A stretch of DNA of 64,000 nt from Eubacteriales bacterium (GCA_030536995.1 JAUNOY010000003.1:62001-126000); one strand, 5' to 3'; positions 35,677 through 45,400 are shown, counted from the first letter of the stretch. A program made the numbers and translations. The notes: generated by a model from the letters alone, not told the origin.

Positions 35677-36660
35677 CTATTTCAGATTAAAGGGAAAAAT
35701 CAGTTTCTCAATTTCGCTGTCATACATATTTTCCGGAACTACCAGTTCACAGCCGGAATCGATGTTTTTTTCCGTCTTCTCTCCGTTGAGCATCCGCAGA
35801 GTCTCACGCACTCCGATATATCCCATTTTAAAGGCATTCTGCACTACAAATCCTCTGTATACGCCCTTTTCCATTAACTGAACAGCTTCCTGAGAGGAAT
35901 CCACACCTACAACTGCAATCCTGTCCTCTGCTCCTGCATCGCGTACAGCGCGGGCTGCTCCCACAGCTGAATATTCATTCATTCCCGCAATCATAGTCAG
36001 CTTCGGATATTTTTCCATTAATTCTTTCGCCAGTTTATATGACTTGTCAAACAGGGAATCACAGTACAGTACTTCCCGGACATTTCCTTCCAGTTCACCA
36101 AGTCCCTCACGGAATCCCTGTTCACGCTCCATTGCCGTGGATACCCCTTTCACATGGCTGATTATAGCAATCTGTGAATCTTCCTTGACAAACGTTCCAG
36201 CAAATTCCCCAAGCTTTCTTCCTGCTTCCAGATTGTCCGTGGCAACTGTCAGATCAGGAACAGCATTTTCTGTATACGAATCAATAAAAATGATCCTGAT
36301 CCCTTTTTTGCGAGCTTCCTCCAGAAGCGCATCACAGGCATCAAAACTGGACGGAGAAATGAGAATTGCATCTGGTTTTTTTTCGATTGCTTCTCCAAGA
36401 AGTTCTATCTGACGCTCCACATCCTGCTCCCTTCCAGGCGCAAGAATCTCCAGTTCCGCATTGTATTCCCTTGCCGCATTTCTTGTCCCCGCCAACAGAG
36501 ATGTCCAGAAATCATTTGTTCCATCTTCCGTCTTTGGAATATAAATTAAAGACCACTTTTTTTCTCCACTGTTCTGCTGAAAAAAACAACTCCAGATTCC
36601 GACTGCTGCCACGGTCAGAAGGATAACAACTAACATAATCCATTTTTTATTCTTTTTCAT
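35677..36660 (-). CDS. Membrane-anchored sugar-binding protein, sensor partner (XylFII-like role)
   Basis: A 327-residue protein: an N-terminal hydrophobic anchor (about 8-27; the cysteine at 25 lies in a poor lipobox, VGIWSC) and a periplasmic-binding-protein-I fold (WSLIYIPKTEDGTNDFW, ILAPGREQDVERQIELLGEA, RIIFIDSYT, GVDSSQEAVQLMEKGVY). It overlaps the histidine kinase gene by 14 bases, so it is not the transporter's own binding protein (30814). In similar loci a binding protein, a YesM-type kinase and a regulator form a three-part sugar sensor; that role is inferred here. Confidence 0.8.
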   Translation of the reverse strand: MKKNKKWIMLVVILLTVAAVGIWSCFFQQNSGEKKWSLIYIPKTEDGTNDFWTSLLAGTRNAAREYNAELEILAPGREQDVERQIELLGEAIEKKPDAILISPSSFDACDALLEEARKKGIRIIFIDSYTENAVPDLTVATDNLEAGRKLGEFAGTFVKEDSQIAIISHVKGVSTAMEREQGFREGLGELEGNVREVLYCDSLFDKSYKLAKELMEKYPKLTMIAGMNEYSAVGAARAVRDAGAEDRIAVVGVDSSQEAVQLMEKGVYRGFVVQNAFKMGYIGVRETLRMLNGEKTEKNIDSGCELVVPENMYDSEIEKLIFPFNLK

Positions 36661-38473
36661 GGCTGCCCTCCTGATTTCTGGGTATTATAATTGTCGCAGT
36701 TGTTCCAATTCCCGGTTCACTGCGATAAGTAATTCCATAATCTGCTCCATAATGAAGCTGAAGTCTTTTCTGCACATTGTAAACTCCGACTCCATTGGAA
36801 TGATAATTTACTTTATGGCGTTCGAAAATATGCTTCAAAGTCTCCGCATCCATCCCCACACCGTTATCTGCAATTTCAATGAACGCATTTTCTCCTCTTG
36901 TATAACCGCGAACTATCAGAAGTCCTTTACTTTCTTTATATTTCAACCCGTGATAAATAGCATTTTCCACAATTGGCTGCAGCACAAGTTTTACAATCTT
37001 TATATATTTAATAGACGGATCCACATCAATTTCAAACTCCAGTTTATCCTTATACCGCATCTTTTGAATCGTAAGATAGCTTCTCACATATTCAATCTCA
37101 TTTCCTATGGAAACCACTTCATCTTCGTTGCTGATGCTCTGACGGAGAAGACGTGCAAGAGACGCTGTCATCAGTACGACCTCCTCATTTTTCTTCCCCT
37201 CTGCCATCCAGATAATAGAATCCAGCGTATTATAAAGAAAATGAGGATTAATCTGTGACTGTAGCGCTTTCATCTCACTTTTTCTCTTCTGCTCCTGCTC
37301 ATGGATATTCTGCTCCATCAACTCCTCAATTCGGTGGGTCATTACATTAAAAGATTTCGTAAGACTTCCGATTTCATTTTCAGAAAGTACCTCGATATCT
37401 GCTCCGTGAAAATCCCCCTCCTGTACACGTGCCATGGAATCACGCAGTTTCTGAATCGGAAGTGTAATATTCCGCGCAATGATATTTGACAAAAACAAAG
37501 CTACCGCCACAAGCCCTATTGCCATAACAAGATAAATACTCTGGGCTTTCTGGCTCTTTTTCAAAAGCTCTGCAGTATTCATACACCCCACGATTGTCCA
37601 TCCTGTTTTATCAGAGCGTGCCATCGTATAAATCTTTTCATCACTGCCGCGCCCTGTTCTGATCGTATCTGACTCCGCATTCATCACAAGATCTATATTT
37701 TCAGTCTGAAGTTCATTATAAAGCTGCTGCTGCTGAGGATGATACACAATATTTCCATTTTCATCCAGAATAAAAATATATCCTCTCGAACCCATGCTGT
37801 TCTGGTCACACAGCTCACTGATCGCACTGTAATTCAAATCAATAAAAACAACGCCGTCATTTTCCCCTTTTCCGGAAAAATTCCTGATTCCCCTGCTTAA
37901 AGTAATCACCCAGGAACGTTCTCCGCGAATCGCATGCTGTACGTGAGATGATGTCAGAGAATACTGGTTATAATTTCCTTTGGCATTCAAAAACCACTGC
38001 TGCGTATTCAGGTTCAGATCAGGATTCAGAAACTGGCTCCCTGTATTAAAAAGCGCCGCCCCGTTTTCGCGGAGAATTCCGATATTCTTTATATCTGAAC
38101 GGCCTTTTAAAATAGTTTCAAACTGCTCCACCAGACGCCCTCTTGGACCTGTCTTGTATTGCCCGCTGCTTCCTGTTCCCGGATATTTATCTTCTCTGTA
38201 AAGATAGTCATGGGCATCTCCGCTTTCAGAAATTACAGATGCAATATTATCCATATAGGTAATATATGAATCAATATTCTGATTCAGCTGATGAATAATC
38301 GTCTGCGTATATACAATTGAGTTTTCAAAAATCGCAGAATTGGTATATCGCACAGAAACAATCGTCACCACCAGCACTGCACAAAGTACAAGAACAGATA
38401 CTCCCATAAAAATATTACTCTGTATACTTTTGAACTTTCTGGAAAATTTACTGATTGATTTCCCGCTGCTCAT
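36647..38473 (-). CDS. YesM-family sensor histidine kinase
   Basis: A 608-residue kinase: helix 1 (about 20-45), Cache-type extracellular sensor (~46-300), helix 2 (~305-325), HAMP (~325-380), then the His_kinase domain with phospho-acceptor H in QSQINPHFLYNTLDSI. The HATPase domain has VLQPIVENAIYHGLKY, ADNGVGMD and GVGVYNVQKRL. The first gene of the operon overlaps it by four bases (ATGA), and it overlaps the binding-protein gene, so all three are co-translated. It likely regulates the downstream sugar importer. Confidence 0.92.
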   Translation of the reverse strand: MSSGKSISKFSRKFKSIQSNIFMGVSVLVLCAVLVVTIVSVRYTNSAIFENSIVYTQTIIHQLNQNIDSYITYMDNIASVISESGDAHDYLYREDKYPGTGSSGQYKTGPRGRLVEQFETILKGRSDIKNIGILRENGAALFNTGSQFLNPDLNLNTQQWFLNAKGNYNQYSLTSSHVQHAIRGERSWVITLSRGIRNFSGKGENDGVVFIDLNYSAISELCDQNSMGSRGYIFILDENGNIVYHPQQQQLYNELQTENIDLVMNAESDTIRTGRGSDEKIYTMARSDKTGWTIVGCMNTAELLKKSQKAQSIYLVMAIGLVAVALFLSNIIARNITLPIQKLRDSMARVQEGDFHGADIEVLSENEIGSLTKSFNVMTHRIEELMEQNIHEQEQKRKSEMKALQSQINPHFLYNTLDSIIWMAEGKKNEEVVLMTASLARLLRQSISNEDEVVSIGNEIEYVRSYLTIQKMRYKDKLEFEIDVDPSIKYIKIVKLVLQPIVENAIYHGLKYKESKGLLIVRGYTRGENAFIEIADNGVGMDAETLKHIFERHKVNYHSNGVGVYNVQKRLQLHYGADYGITYRSEPGIGTTATIIIPRNQEGSHEKE

Positions 38474-40089
38474 CGCCGTTTCTCCCTTGCGTATTCTGTC
38501 GGTGTTTTTCCTGTCATTTTTTTAAAGGAAATCCCGAAATAATGAGGGTCTGAAAATCCTACTTTTTCTGCAATCTCATAGTTTTTAAGCGTCGTATTTT
38601 CGAGAAGCTCCTTGGCTTTCTCCATCCTTGTCCGAGTCAGCGCCTCCACAAAGGTTTCTCCTGTAATATCTTTAAATATGGTACTGAAATAGCTGGTACT
38701 TATATTCAGATAAGAACAAATGCTGTTCAGACTCAGTTCTGTGTCCATGTAATTGTTCCTGATATAATCCATTGCCAAAGACGCCTGACGCTGCCCTGCT
38801 GAACTGTTGTAGTTCGTCAGTTCTTCAAACATCTTCTGCGCATAGGCCCGTACCAGATCTGTCGCTGCCTGAAAGCACTTCTGTTCTGTGACAGCCTTAA
38901 GGAGTTTTTCTCTTTCCATAATGATATCCGCCCCGTCTGAAACCATAGACTGAACAGAATTTCCAATCACACGAATCACCTGCTGAAGATACACGCACGC
39001 ATAACTTTTATCTACAAGAGCGCCGCGTATCTCCGCTTCGATTTTATCCAGAATTCTGTCCATCTCTTCTTTTTTGCCAGTTTTTATGGCATTTTTCAGT
39101 TGTTCCAGATAATCCTGAATCGAAATCGCCTGATCCGTCTCGTCTTCCTCCATATCTATCAGAAGATTTCCTCCAAGAAGATAGCGTCTCTGAATTGCCT
39201 TTTCCGCCATCCTGTGTGAAAAAATAAGTTCTCCCGGACTGCGTACCCAGCTTCCGATTCCCATGGAAACCTCGATACCGATCACTTCTTTTACCTTATC
39301 CTTAATTTCCTGACAGGTTTCCCGTATCAGAGCAGAGCCCTCTTTTGTTTTATTTCCCATAAAAACTACACAGACTCTGTTGCTTCCTTCCTGATAGGCT
39401 ACTCCCGCCTTTTTTTCATTTACGATTTCATCGCTGACATTATATAAAACAAACGCCATTAATGCACTTTCCTGGCGTTTCTCTGTATCAATCTGGTAAA
39501 GATCGGAGTACAAATCCATGTCAAAAACTGCAACACGGTAACTGGATGCTTCCATGTGGATTCCCATTTTATCCAGTTCCTCCAAACTTTCCTTCACATC
39601 TCTGGTACAGTTTACAAGAGCTTCTATTGTCTTGGAGCGAATCATGTTTGCATTCTTTTTATAACCCTGGGAGTCACGCATGAGAATCTGTATTTTATTT
39701 TTTTCTTTCTGACGGGCATCAGCCTTCTCCTTCATCCGCTCAATTACCTTTGTAAGTTCCATGGCAGTGATCGGCTTAAGCATATATTCACTTACATTAT
39801 ACTGAATCGCCCTTTTCGCATATTCAAATTCTCCAAATCCGCTGAAAATCACAATAATAATATCCGGATAATTATCATGGAGAAAATGGCTCAGCTCCAT
39901 TCCATCCATATAAGGCATGCAGATATCTGTAAGTACAATATCCACTTCATGATTCTGAACAAATTCCGCAGCCTGTTGACCATTCTCGCAGTCCCCGACA
40001 AGCTCGCAATCCATTCCTTTCCAGTCAATATTTTCTCTGATGGCATCTCTCACCAGAATTTCATCATCTACCAGTAATATTTTATACAT
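38470..40089 (-). CDS. YesN-type AraC response regulator
   Basis: A 539-residue activator: receiver domain (1-120) with D55 in IVLTDICMPYMDG and K in YMLKPI, a long middle region (~130-430), and a C-terminal AraC domain (~435-539) with two helix-turn-helix units (LSLNSICSYLNISTSYFSTI, and NYEIAEKVGFSDPHYFGISF). It ends MTGKTPTEYAREKRR. With YesM it should activate the adjacent sugar importer operon. It is the first gene of its operon and is divergent from fucU. Confidence 0.92.
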   Translation of the reverse strand: MYKILLVDDEILVRDAIRENIDWKGMDCELVGDCENGQQAAEFVQNHEVDIVLTDICMPYMDGMELSHFLHDNYPDIIIVIFSGFGEFEYAKRAIQYNVSEYMLKPITAMELTKVIERMKEKADARQKEKNKIQILMRDSQGYKKNANMIRSKTIEALVNCTRDVKESLEELDKMGIHMEASSYRVAVFDMDLYSDLYQIDTEKRQESALMAFVLYNVSDEIVNEKKAGVAYQEGSNRVCVVFMGNKTKEGSALIRETCQEIKDKVKEVIGIEVSMGIGSWVRSPGELIFSHRMAEKAIQRRYLLGGNLLIDMEEDETDQAISIQDYLEQLKNAIKTGKKEEMDRILDKIEAEIRGALVDKSYACVYLQQVIRVIGNSVQSMVSDGADIIMEREKLLKAVTEQKCFQAATDLVRAYAQKMFEELTNYNSSAGQRQASLAMDYIRNNYMDTELSLNSICSYLNISTSYFSTIFKDITGETFVEALTRTRMEKAKELLENTTLKNYEIAEKVGFSDPHYFGISFKKMTGKTPTEYAREKRR

Positions 40090-40438
40090 TTAGTCCCCCG
40101 TACTATGAAATGATTCTCTTTTTTGTTTAATCTTAATAATCAATGGTATCATATTTTAGATGTTTTTACAATTATTACAGGAAGATTCCGCAAAAAAAAC
40201 ATGTACAAAACAAACATCTCTTATTTTTTCTCTTTTTATTGTATAATTTCAACAATCCCAATCTTTTCCGGAGTTTTATTATACTGCATGTTTTTCAAGA
40301 AGCAGACCTCAAGGCAGCAAAAAAATTTTACTTTTCCGAGTAAAATTTTGCCTTGTCAGTTTTCTCTAAATACGCTATCCTATATTGTAGAAAATAATGT
40401 AAATCAGCAGTAAGGCTGCTGAATGAAAGGAGTCAATT
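40090..40438. promoter_or_regulatory. Divergent control region between yesN-like gene and fucU
   Basis: This AT-rich region has no credible gene. On the plus strand TTGTCA (40353-40358) and TATCCT (40376-40381), spaced by 17 bases, form a likely fucU promoter. Just upstream a stem AAAATTTTAC/GTAAAATTTT (40322-40349) could be an operator or a small terminator. The yesN side has no clear promoter that I can mark. Confidence 0.5.
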
Positions 40439-40882
40439 ATGTTAAAAGGTATTCCGGCAATCTTATCACCTGAATTATTAAAAGTTTTATGCGAAATGGG
40501 ACACAGTGACCGTCTTGTCATTGCAGACGGAAACTTCCCGGTAGAATCCATGGGCAAAAACTGCATCACAATTCGTTGTGACGGACATGGAGTTCCGGAA
40601 CTTCTGGATGCAATCCTGAAAGTTTTCCCTCTGGACACTTATGTAGAACATCCGGTAAACTTAATGGAAGTTATGCCAGGTGACACAGTAGAAACCCCAA
40701 TCTGGGATACATACAAAGAAATCATCGCCAAACATGACCAGCGCGGTGCTGCTGCTGTCGGCAATATCGAACGTTTCGCATTCTACGATGAAGCGAAAAC
40801 ATCCTACTGCATCATCTCCACAGGAGAAAAAGCTCTGTATGCAAACATTATGCTGCAGAAAGGTGTCGTAGTTGACAACTAA
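40439..40882 (+). CDS. fucU: L-fucose mutarotase (RbsD/FucU family)
   Basis: A 147-residue cytoplasmic enzyme that interconverts alpha- and beta-L-fucose so that the isomerase gets its preferred anomer. Family motifs: MLKGIPAILSPELLKVL, EMGHSDRLVIADGNFP with the catalytic histidine at 22, HGVPELLDAILKVFPLD, and IERFAFYDEAK near the end, plus a GEKALYANIMLQKGV C-terminus. These favour FucU over RbsD. AAAGGAG precedes the ATG. It is monocistronic with its own terminator, away from fucI by 4.5 kb, but clearly of the same pathway. Confidence 0.92.
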   Translation: MLKGIPAILSPELLKVLCEMGHSDRLVIADGNFPVESMGKNCITIRCDGHGVPELLDAILKVFPLDTYVEHPVNLMEVMPGDTVETPIWDTYKEIIAKHDQRGAAAVGNIERFAFYDEAKTSYCIISTGEKALYANIMLQKGVVVDN

Positions 40883-40896
40883 TGATAATAGCCAGG

Positions 40897-40930
40897 GAAG
40901 GCTGTGACTTCGGTCCGGCCTTCTTTTTTT
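40897..40930 (+). terminator. fucU terminator
   Basis: GAAGGC and GCCTTC close an imperfect GC-rich stem, followed by TTCTTTTTTT, 15 bases after the fucU stop. Confidence 0.75.
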
Positions 40931-40948
40931 CTCCTCACTCCAAATTGA

Positions 40949-40977
40949 TTGAAAACAGAAAAGGAATCATATATAAT
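40949..40977 (+). promoter_or_regulatory. Promoter of the glycosyltransferase gene
   Basis: TTGAAA (40949-40954), 17 bases, TATAAT (40972-40977), followed by a GGAGG site and the ATG at 41035. Confidence 0.65.
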
Positions 40978-41034
40978 ATTTGCTGGATGTTCACATGATA
41001 CAACTGAACAGAAATTGGAACCGGAGGCAAATTC

Positions 41035-41751
41035 ATGGATAAATTATTTATAGTCATACCTGCCTATAACGAAAAAGATAACATCGAAAACACCATCAAC
41101 GACTGGTATCCGATTGTAGAAAAATATAACGGAAACGGAGAGTCCAGACTTGTTGTTATAAATGACGGAAGCAAAGACAACACTTACGAAATCTTATGTA
41201 ATCTTGCAAAGACAAGACCTTTTCTTCTTCCTCAGACAAAAGAAAACGGCGGGCACGGCTCCACTGTTCTTTACGGATACCGTTTCGCCATCGAGCACAA
41301 TGCAGACTATGTATTCCAGACAGACGCAGACGGGCAGACGAATCCTGCTGAATTCGAAGCATTCTGGTCACAAAGAAAAGAGTACGACGCCCTTATCGGG
41401 AAAAGAACAGACCGTGGGGATGGAGAATCAAGGAAATTTGTAGAAAATGTAGTCTGCATCCTCCTTCGCCTTATTTTTGGCGTAAAGGTTTCAGACGCCA
41501 ACGCCCCCTTTCGTCTGATGCGAACGGATGTCCTGAGCGAATTTCTCCCCAAGCTCCCCAAAGACTTCAACATTCCGAATATTATGCTCACCACTTATTT
41601 CGTATACTACAGAAAAAGAGTAAAATTCATCGAAATTTCCTTCAAACCCAGACAGGGAGGAGTAAATTCTCTTAATATCAAAAAAATCATTAAAATCGGC
41701 TGGAATGCCATTGGTGATTTCTATCGACTGAGAAGGGATATGCATCGATAA
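41035..41751 (+). CDS. Family 2 glycosyltransferase (dolichyl/undecaprenyl-phosphate sugar transferase-like)
   Basis: A 238-residue GT-A fold enzyme: IVIPAYNEKDNIENTI at the start, LVVINDGSKDNTYEIL, the nucleotide-sugar metal site QTDADGQTNP, and RKFVENVVCILLRLIFGVKV, then APFRLMR. There are no C-terminal membrane helices of the GtrB kind, so it is the short cytoplasmic type. The nearest general relatives transfer a sugar to a polyprenyl phosphate or to a cell-surface glycan; the donor and acceptor cannot be told. It has its own promoter and terminator and shows no link to the fucose genes. Confidence 0.85.
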   Translation: MDKLFIVIPAYNEKDNIENTINDWYPIVEKYNGNGESRLVVINDGSKDNTYEILCNLAKTRPFLLPQTKENGGHGSTVLYGYRFAIEHNADYVFQTDADGQTNPAEFEAFWSQRKEYDALIGKRTDRGDGESRKFVENVVCILLRLIFGVKVSDANAPFRLMRTDVLSEFLPKLPKDFNIPNIMLTTYFVYYRKRVKFIEISFKPRQGGVNSLNIKKIIKIGWNAIGDFYRLRRDMHR

Positions 41752-41786
41752 GAAAAGAGACAGCACTTTTTGCTGTCTCTTTTCTT
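41751..41786. terminator. Bidirectional terminator
   Basis: AGAAAAGAGACAGCA and TGCTGTCTCTTTTCT pair perfectly around CTTTT, between the convergent glycosyltransferase and SH3 protein genes. Confidence 0.85.
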
Positions 41787-41791
41787 ATCAA

Positions 41792-42742
41792 TTACAAATT
41801 TTTATTTTTCTTTCTCACAAAGAACACTGCCAGTCCGGCAGCAAGAAGAACAAGGATTACGATAATCCAAATTATATGATTTTTGCCGTTTTCTTCTTTC
41901 GCATTCTCTCCTGAAACCTCTTTCACTTCCTCTGTCAAAGATGCTTCCGTCTCCTCTGCCGGTTCTGCTGTCGCAGTCGGCTCTAACGTTTCGGTTGGTT
42001 TGGCTGTAATGGTCGGCTCTGCTGCAGCAGTCGGTTCTGGTGTGACAGTCGGTTCTGGTATGACAGTCAGTTCTGGAGTCACTGTTGGTTCGGGTACACT
42101 GGTCACTCCGGCTGCAATTCCTGTTTTTTCAACAAGAGATATAGCCGCTTTGTTTTCTGCGTAATCGGTATCTCTCGTCAGATCTATCCACCCCTGAACA
42201 CCGTCCACTGATGTTTTGCCCCAGGCTATTCCAGGAGAAGTCTCCACATACTGTGTAATATGAGCAATTGTTCCATTCTCAAGACTCTGCCTGCGCTTAC
42301 CGAACTGATCACCAGGCCCTTTCGACAAAGAAACCTGTCCGCCCTCTGCCCTGACTGTCACATCAAATTCCACATCAACCCCGTTGTAGGTACGGTATTC
42401 TGACGCAGCAGCCTCTCCAACAGTTACGGGCTTAAGATGGTCAGACGGCACATACCCATACATACTCCTGTGCTGTACATATACCCAGTGTGAGTTATCT
42501 TCTCCTGTCTTTTCCCCCGTAATATGAAGTGCAGTTCCATTAGGAATCAATTCCTCATTAAGCTTATTGGCTGAAAAATCTGCCCCATCGTAAATATCTA
42601 CTCCGCCTTCTGCACATTCAACTATCATATAATAATCTGTCGCATAGTCCGGTTTCTGTCCGCATCCGTCATCTGCCCATACATTCACTGCAAGCAGAAA
42701 ACAACACAAAAGCGCAACAAAAATCCCCATTCTTTTTTTCAT
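41792..42742 (-). CDS. Surface-anchored protein with SH3-like domains and Pro/Thr repeat stalk
   Basis: A 316-residue protein: signal peptide (MKKRMGIFVALLCCFLLAVN), two bacterial SH3-like modules (about 34-105 and 120-200; e.g. DNSHWVYVQHRSMYGYVP and AWGKTSVDGVQGWI), then a low-complexity stalk (about 214-270) with repeated PEPT/TVTPE-type units. A charged stretch, one membrane helix (HIIWIIVILVLLAAGLAVFF) and a KKNKNL tail end it. SH3b domains often bind peptidoglycan or short peptides. It lies 27 bases after the papain-type protease gene, so the two probably act together at the cell surface. Confidence 0.75.
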   Translation of the reverse strand: MKKRMGIFVALLCCFLLAVNVWADDGCGQKPDYATDYYMIVECAEGGVDIYDGADFSANKLNEELIPNGTALHITGEKTGEDNSHWVYVQHRSMYGYVPSDHLKPVTVGEAAASEYRTYNGVDVEFDVTVRAEGGQVSLSKGPGDQFGKRRQSLENGTIAHITQYVETSPGIAWGKTSVDGVQGWIDLTRDTDYAENKAAISLVEKTGIAAGVTSVPEPTVTPELTVIPEPTVTPEPTAAAEPTITAKPTETLEPTATAEPAEETEASLTEEVKEVSGENAKEENGKNHIIWIIVILVLLAAGLAVFFVRKKNKNL

Positions 42743-42769
42743 AATCGCATTCCTTCACCTTTATTTCTA

Positions 42770-45256
42770 TTATCTTTTCACAGCGGAAGAAGCCGTATAT
42801 TTACTGTACACATTTCCGTAAGGCTCTTTCACATACGCTCTGACTGAATAATAGTATAATACACCCTTTGATGCAGATTTGTCCAGATATGCCGAAGTAC
42901 TTCCTGAAGAAATTGTCTTAATCGCTGTCCATGAACCTGATTTCGTTTTTCTGTAAATTTTATATCCGTCACAACCTCTCTGTGTCTTCCATTTTATGCG
43001 GATTCCCGAGCTGCTTCTTGACACCGATGAAACCTTCTGACGATCAGGGGCAGCCTTTATCACCTCTCCTGCATTATATTTCCCCATGTAGGAACAGGAA
43101 GACATTTTTCTTATTCCTCTTACCGTATACTGAAAAGAAGCGCATGGAGTTACATTCTTATCTTTATACGAAGTAACGGAAGCCACCACTGAGGCAAGCA
43201 TCTTCCACTTTCCGGAAGGAGTTTTCCTGTATATCCTGTATCCTGTCGCACCTGAAACTTTTTTCCAGGTTACAGTATTATATCCGCTGTTTGACACTTT
43301 CACCTGAAAAACAGGTTTTGCAAGAACAGGCGTTACAGATACCGCTTTTGATGAGCTTCCTTTTTTTATTTTTCCGGAAAGCTTCACATACGGTACAAGA
43401 GTATAAGTATATTTTATGCCTGTCTTCAGCTTATCGTCTGTATATGCTGTTTTTGAGGAGGTCAGGGATGCGATTCGCTTTTTACTCTTTCCCGCTTCAC
43501 TTCTGTAAAGATAATATCCGGAAACACCGTCAATCTTCTCCCAGGTGAGATTCGCTCCTTCAAAGCCTTTTGCCGAAGCTTTCAATACAGGAGCCGGAAT
43601 TTTATCAAGAGTTTTTGTATGTACCTTGATTCTCGGCGTTGCACCGGAATCTGCGAAATCCTTCCATTCTCCTGTTGTTGTGCCGAAAAATCCCTGTCCT
43701 TTTTCTATCTCTGCATGACCGACAAACCATCCGCTGTGCTCTGCATCTGCCTCCACACAAAATTTCAGAGACTGGCTTCCTGCATTTTTTATCACTGCAG
43801 AATACATAGAGCCGTATGTCACATTCACTTCCGGAATCCTGATAGTCTTTACCCCGGCTATTGGCTGGAATATGTCAACAGGCTTTTCATAAGCAGGCTT
43901 ACCGCTGGTCGGGTCTTTCGGATTTTTTAAATCTGTATAAATCTGAAGGGTGTAATGCGCATTATCACTGTATGTAATGACATTGACATCTCCGATAGTT
44001 TCCATATAACCTTTCTTTGCCTTTGCCGAAAAAACATTCGCAACAGACTGACCGGTTTTTAAAGGAGTCGTCTTAAGTCCGCTGGAACCGTCATAAAAAT
44101 AATTATTTCCATATTCTACTCTATTCGAAGCCTTCGCAGTTACTAATCCGCTGATTGAACTGTCCTCATAGGAGAGATAAAAATATCCTTCTTCCCCCCA
44201 CTGTGCTCCCCAACTGTTTTTTACAATCCAGGCTCCGTCCGCCTTTACGCCGCACTCCGGTTTGAAATTCTCTTTCTGATACTTATCATCCCAGCCCACT
44301 ACTGTGACAACATGGTTAATTTTACCTCCCTCAGGCCAACAGTAAGAAGCTGTATCAGGATTATAATATTTATCCTCCATGCGTATCGCAATTGCTGCAG
44401 AATCATTTTCATAGAGCAACTGTTTCATTCGATCCACAGAATAGTCCGAAAAAGTTGCATCTGTAAGATACGCAGCCGTTTCGTATGCCTTTGACGCCGG
44501 AATTTCCACGGAGTTATCCTCTATGTGATTCAGGTCTGTGGGAAGAGGAACGCTCTTTTCTGTTGTCATTCCTGACCATGAAGTGAGAAAAATAGAAGCA
44601 AGAGTATCATTTCCTCCATTATGGTAGCCCTGTATATTATAATTATAGTCTCCTGCAGTATGATTCAGAGGGTCATTCTCTCTGTTTGCAAAAAAATACG
44701 CCAAATGCTCTTCTGACAGGTCGAAGCTTCCCTTATTTTGAGCCAACAGCGATGTCTCAAGAATCGAAGCCATTCCAAACGCCCAGCAGATTCCAAAGGG
44801 ATGCTGATTTTTCACACTGGTTATCACGCCTTTTGTTCGAGCATCAAATTTCTCAGGATAGCGGGAATACATTGCAGCGCCGGATTCCAGCTCACTGCCC
44901 ACCCTTGGCATATCCTGAAGCTCTGTCAGGTTATCAAAGGGTTCCAGCTCCTGTGCACGTTCCTCATCTGTAAGAGGTCTTCCCTTGATATAATTTATCC
45001 CTTCTGTGGCAGCCTCTTCGTCTGAGAAGTCTGACTGCTGACCATCTGCAAATTCTTCCGGATCTTTATCTGTAAGTATCTCTCCTGTTAAATCGTCCTG
45101 TTCTTCGGATAAAATTGTCTCTCCTGCTATAAAATCTTCTACCTCTGTTCCATCTGAAAACTCCCCTGCGCCATAGACAGGAGCTCCTGATGAGAGCACA
45201 GAAACAGCAAGAAACAGGGAAAAACCTCGTTTGATTCTCTTCATTCTTTTTTTCAT
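42770..45256 (-). CDS. Secreted papain-family (C1) cysteine protease with fibronectin III-like tail
   Basis: An 828-residue secreted protease. A signal peptide (residues 1-30) and an acidic propeptide (~31-125) precede the C1 peptidase domain (~130-375), with Q and C in KNQHPFGICWAFGMA, the histidine in GGKINHVVTVVGWDD and the asparagine in WIVKNSWGAQWG. A lectin-like beta domain (~390-545) follows, with VANVFSAKAKKGYMETIGDV. Three fibronectin III-like repeats end the protein; each has a GYxIYR/GYYLYR core (GVSGYYLYRSEAGK, GATGYRIYRKTPSG, GCDGYKIYRKTKSG). There is no sortase motif. A role in degrading host or dietary protein is inferred. Confidence 0.88.
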   Translation of the reverse strand: MKKRMKRIKRGFSLFLAVSVLSSGAPVYGAGEFSDGTEVEDFIAGETILSEEQDDLTGEILTDKDPEEFADGQQSDFSDEEAATEGINYIKGRPLTDEERAQELEPFDNLTELQDMPRVGSELESGAAMYSRYPEKFDARTKGVITSVKNQHPFGICWAFGMASILETSLLAQNKGSFDLSEEHLAYFFANRENDPLNHTAGDYNYNIQGYHNGGNDTLASIFLTSWSGMTTEKSVPLPTDLNHIEDNSVEIPASKAYETAAYLTDATFSDYSVDRMKQLLYENDSAAIAIRMEDKYYNPDTASYCWPEGGKINHVVTVVGWDDKYQKENFKPECGVKADGAWIVKNSWGAQWGEEGYFYLSYEDSSISGLVTAKASNRVEYGNNYFYDGSSGLKTTPLKTGQSVANVFSAKAKKGYMETIGDVNVITYSDNAHYTLQIYTDLKNPKDPTSGKPAYEKPVDIFQPIAGVKTIRIPEVNVTYGSMYSAVIKNAGSQSLKFCVEADAEHSGWFVGHAEIEKGQGFFGTTTGEWKDFADSGATPRIKVHTKTLDKIPAPVLKASAKGFEGANLTWEKIDGVSGYYLYRSEAGKSKKRIASLTSSKTAYTDDKLKTGIKYTYTLVPYVKLSGKIKKGSSSKAVSVTPVLAKPVFQVKVSNSGYNTVTWKKVSGATGYRIYRKTPSGKWKMLASVVASVTSYKDKNVTPCASFQYTVRGIRKMSSCSYMGKYNAGEVIKAAPDRQKVSSVSRSSSGIRIKWKTQRGCDGYKIYRKTKSGSWTAIKTISSGSTSAYLDKSASKGVLYYYSVRAYVKEPYGNVYSKYTASSAVKR

Positions 45257-45345
45257 TCATTTCCTCCCTTTTCATATTAATACTGCATTTGCAGGCAGCC
45301 TCTTATCTCATTTGATATAATATGGTTTTATTATAACTTTCCCCG

Positions 45346-45379
45346 AAAAAAAAAGCAAGGCGGAATTTTTCCGCCTTGC
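45346..45379 (-). terminator. fucI terminator
   Basis: On the minus strand GCAAGGCGG pairs with CCGCCTTGC around AAAAATT, followed by nine T, just after the fucI stop. Confidence 0.85.
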
Positions 45380-45400
45380 CAATCATTCATAAGACTTATA

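Noticed and set aside
42000-42110. Short tandem repeats read as a CRISPR or minisatellite
   Set aside because: They are in-frame Pro/Thr codon repeats of the stalk of the SH3 protein, with no spacer structure.
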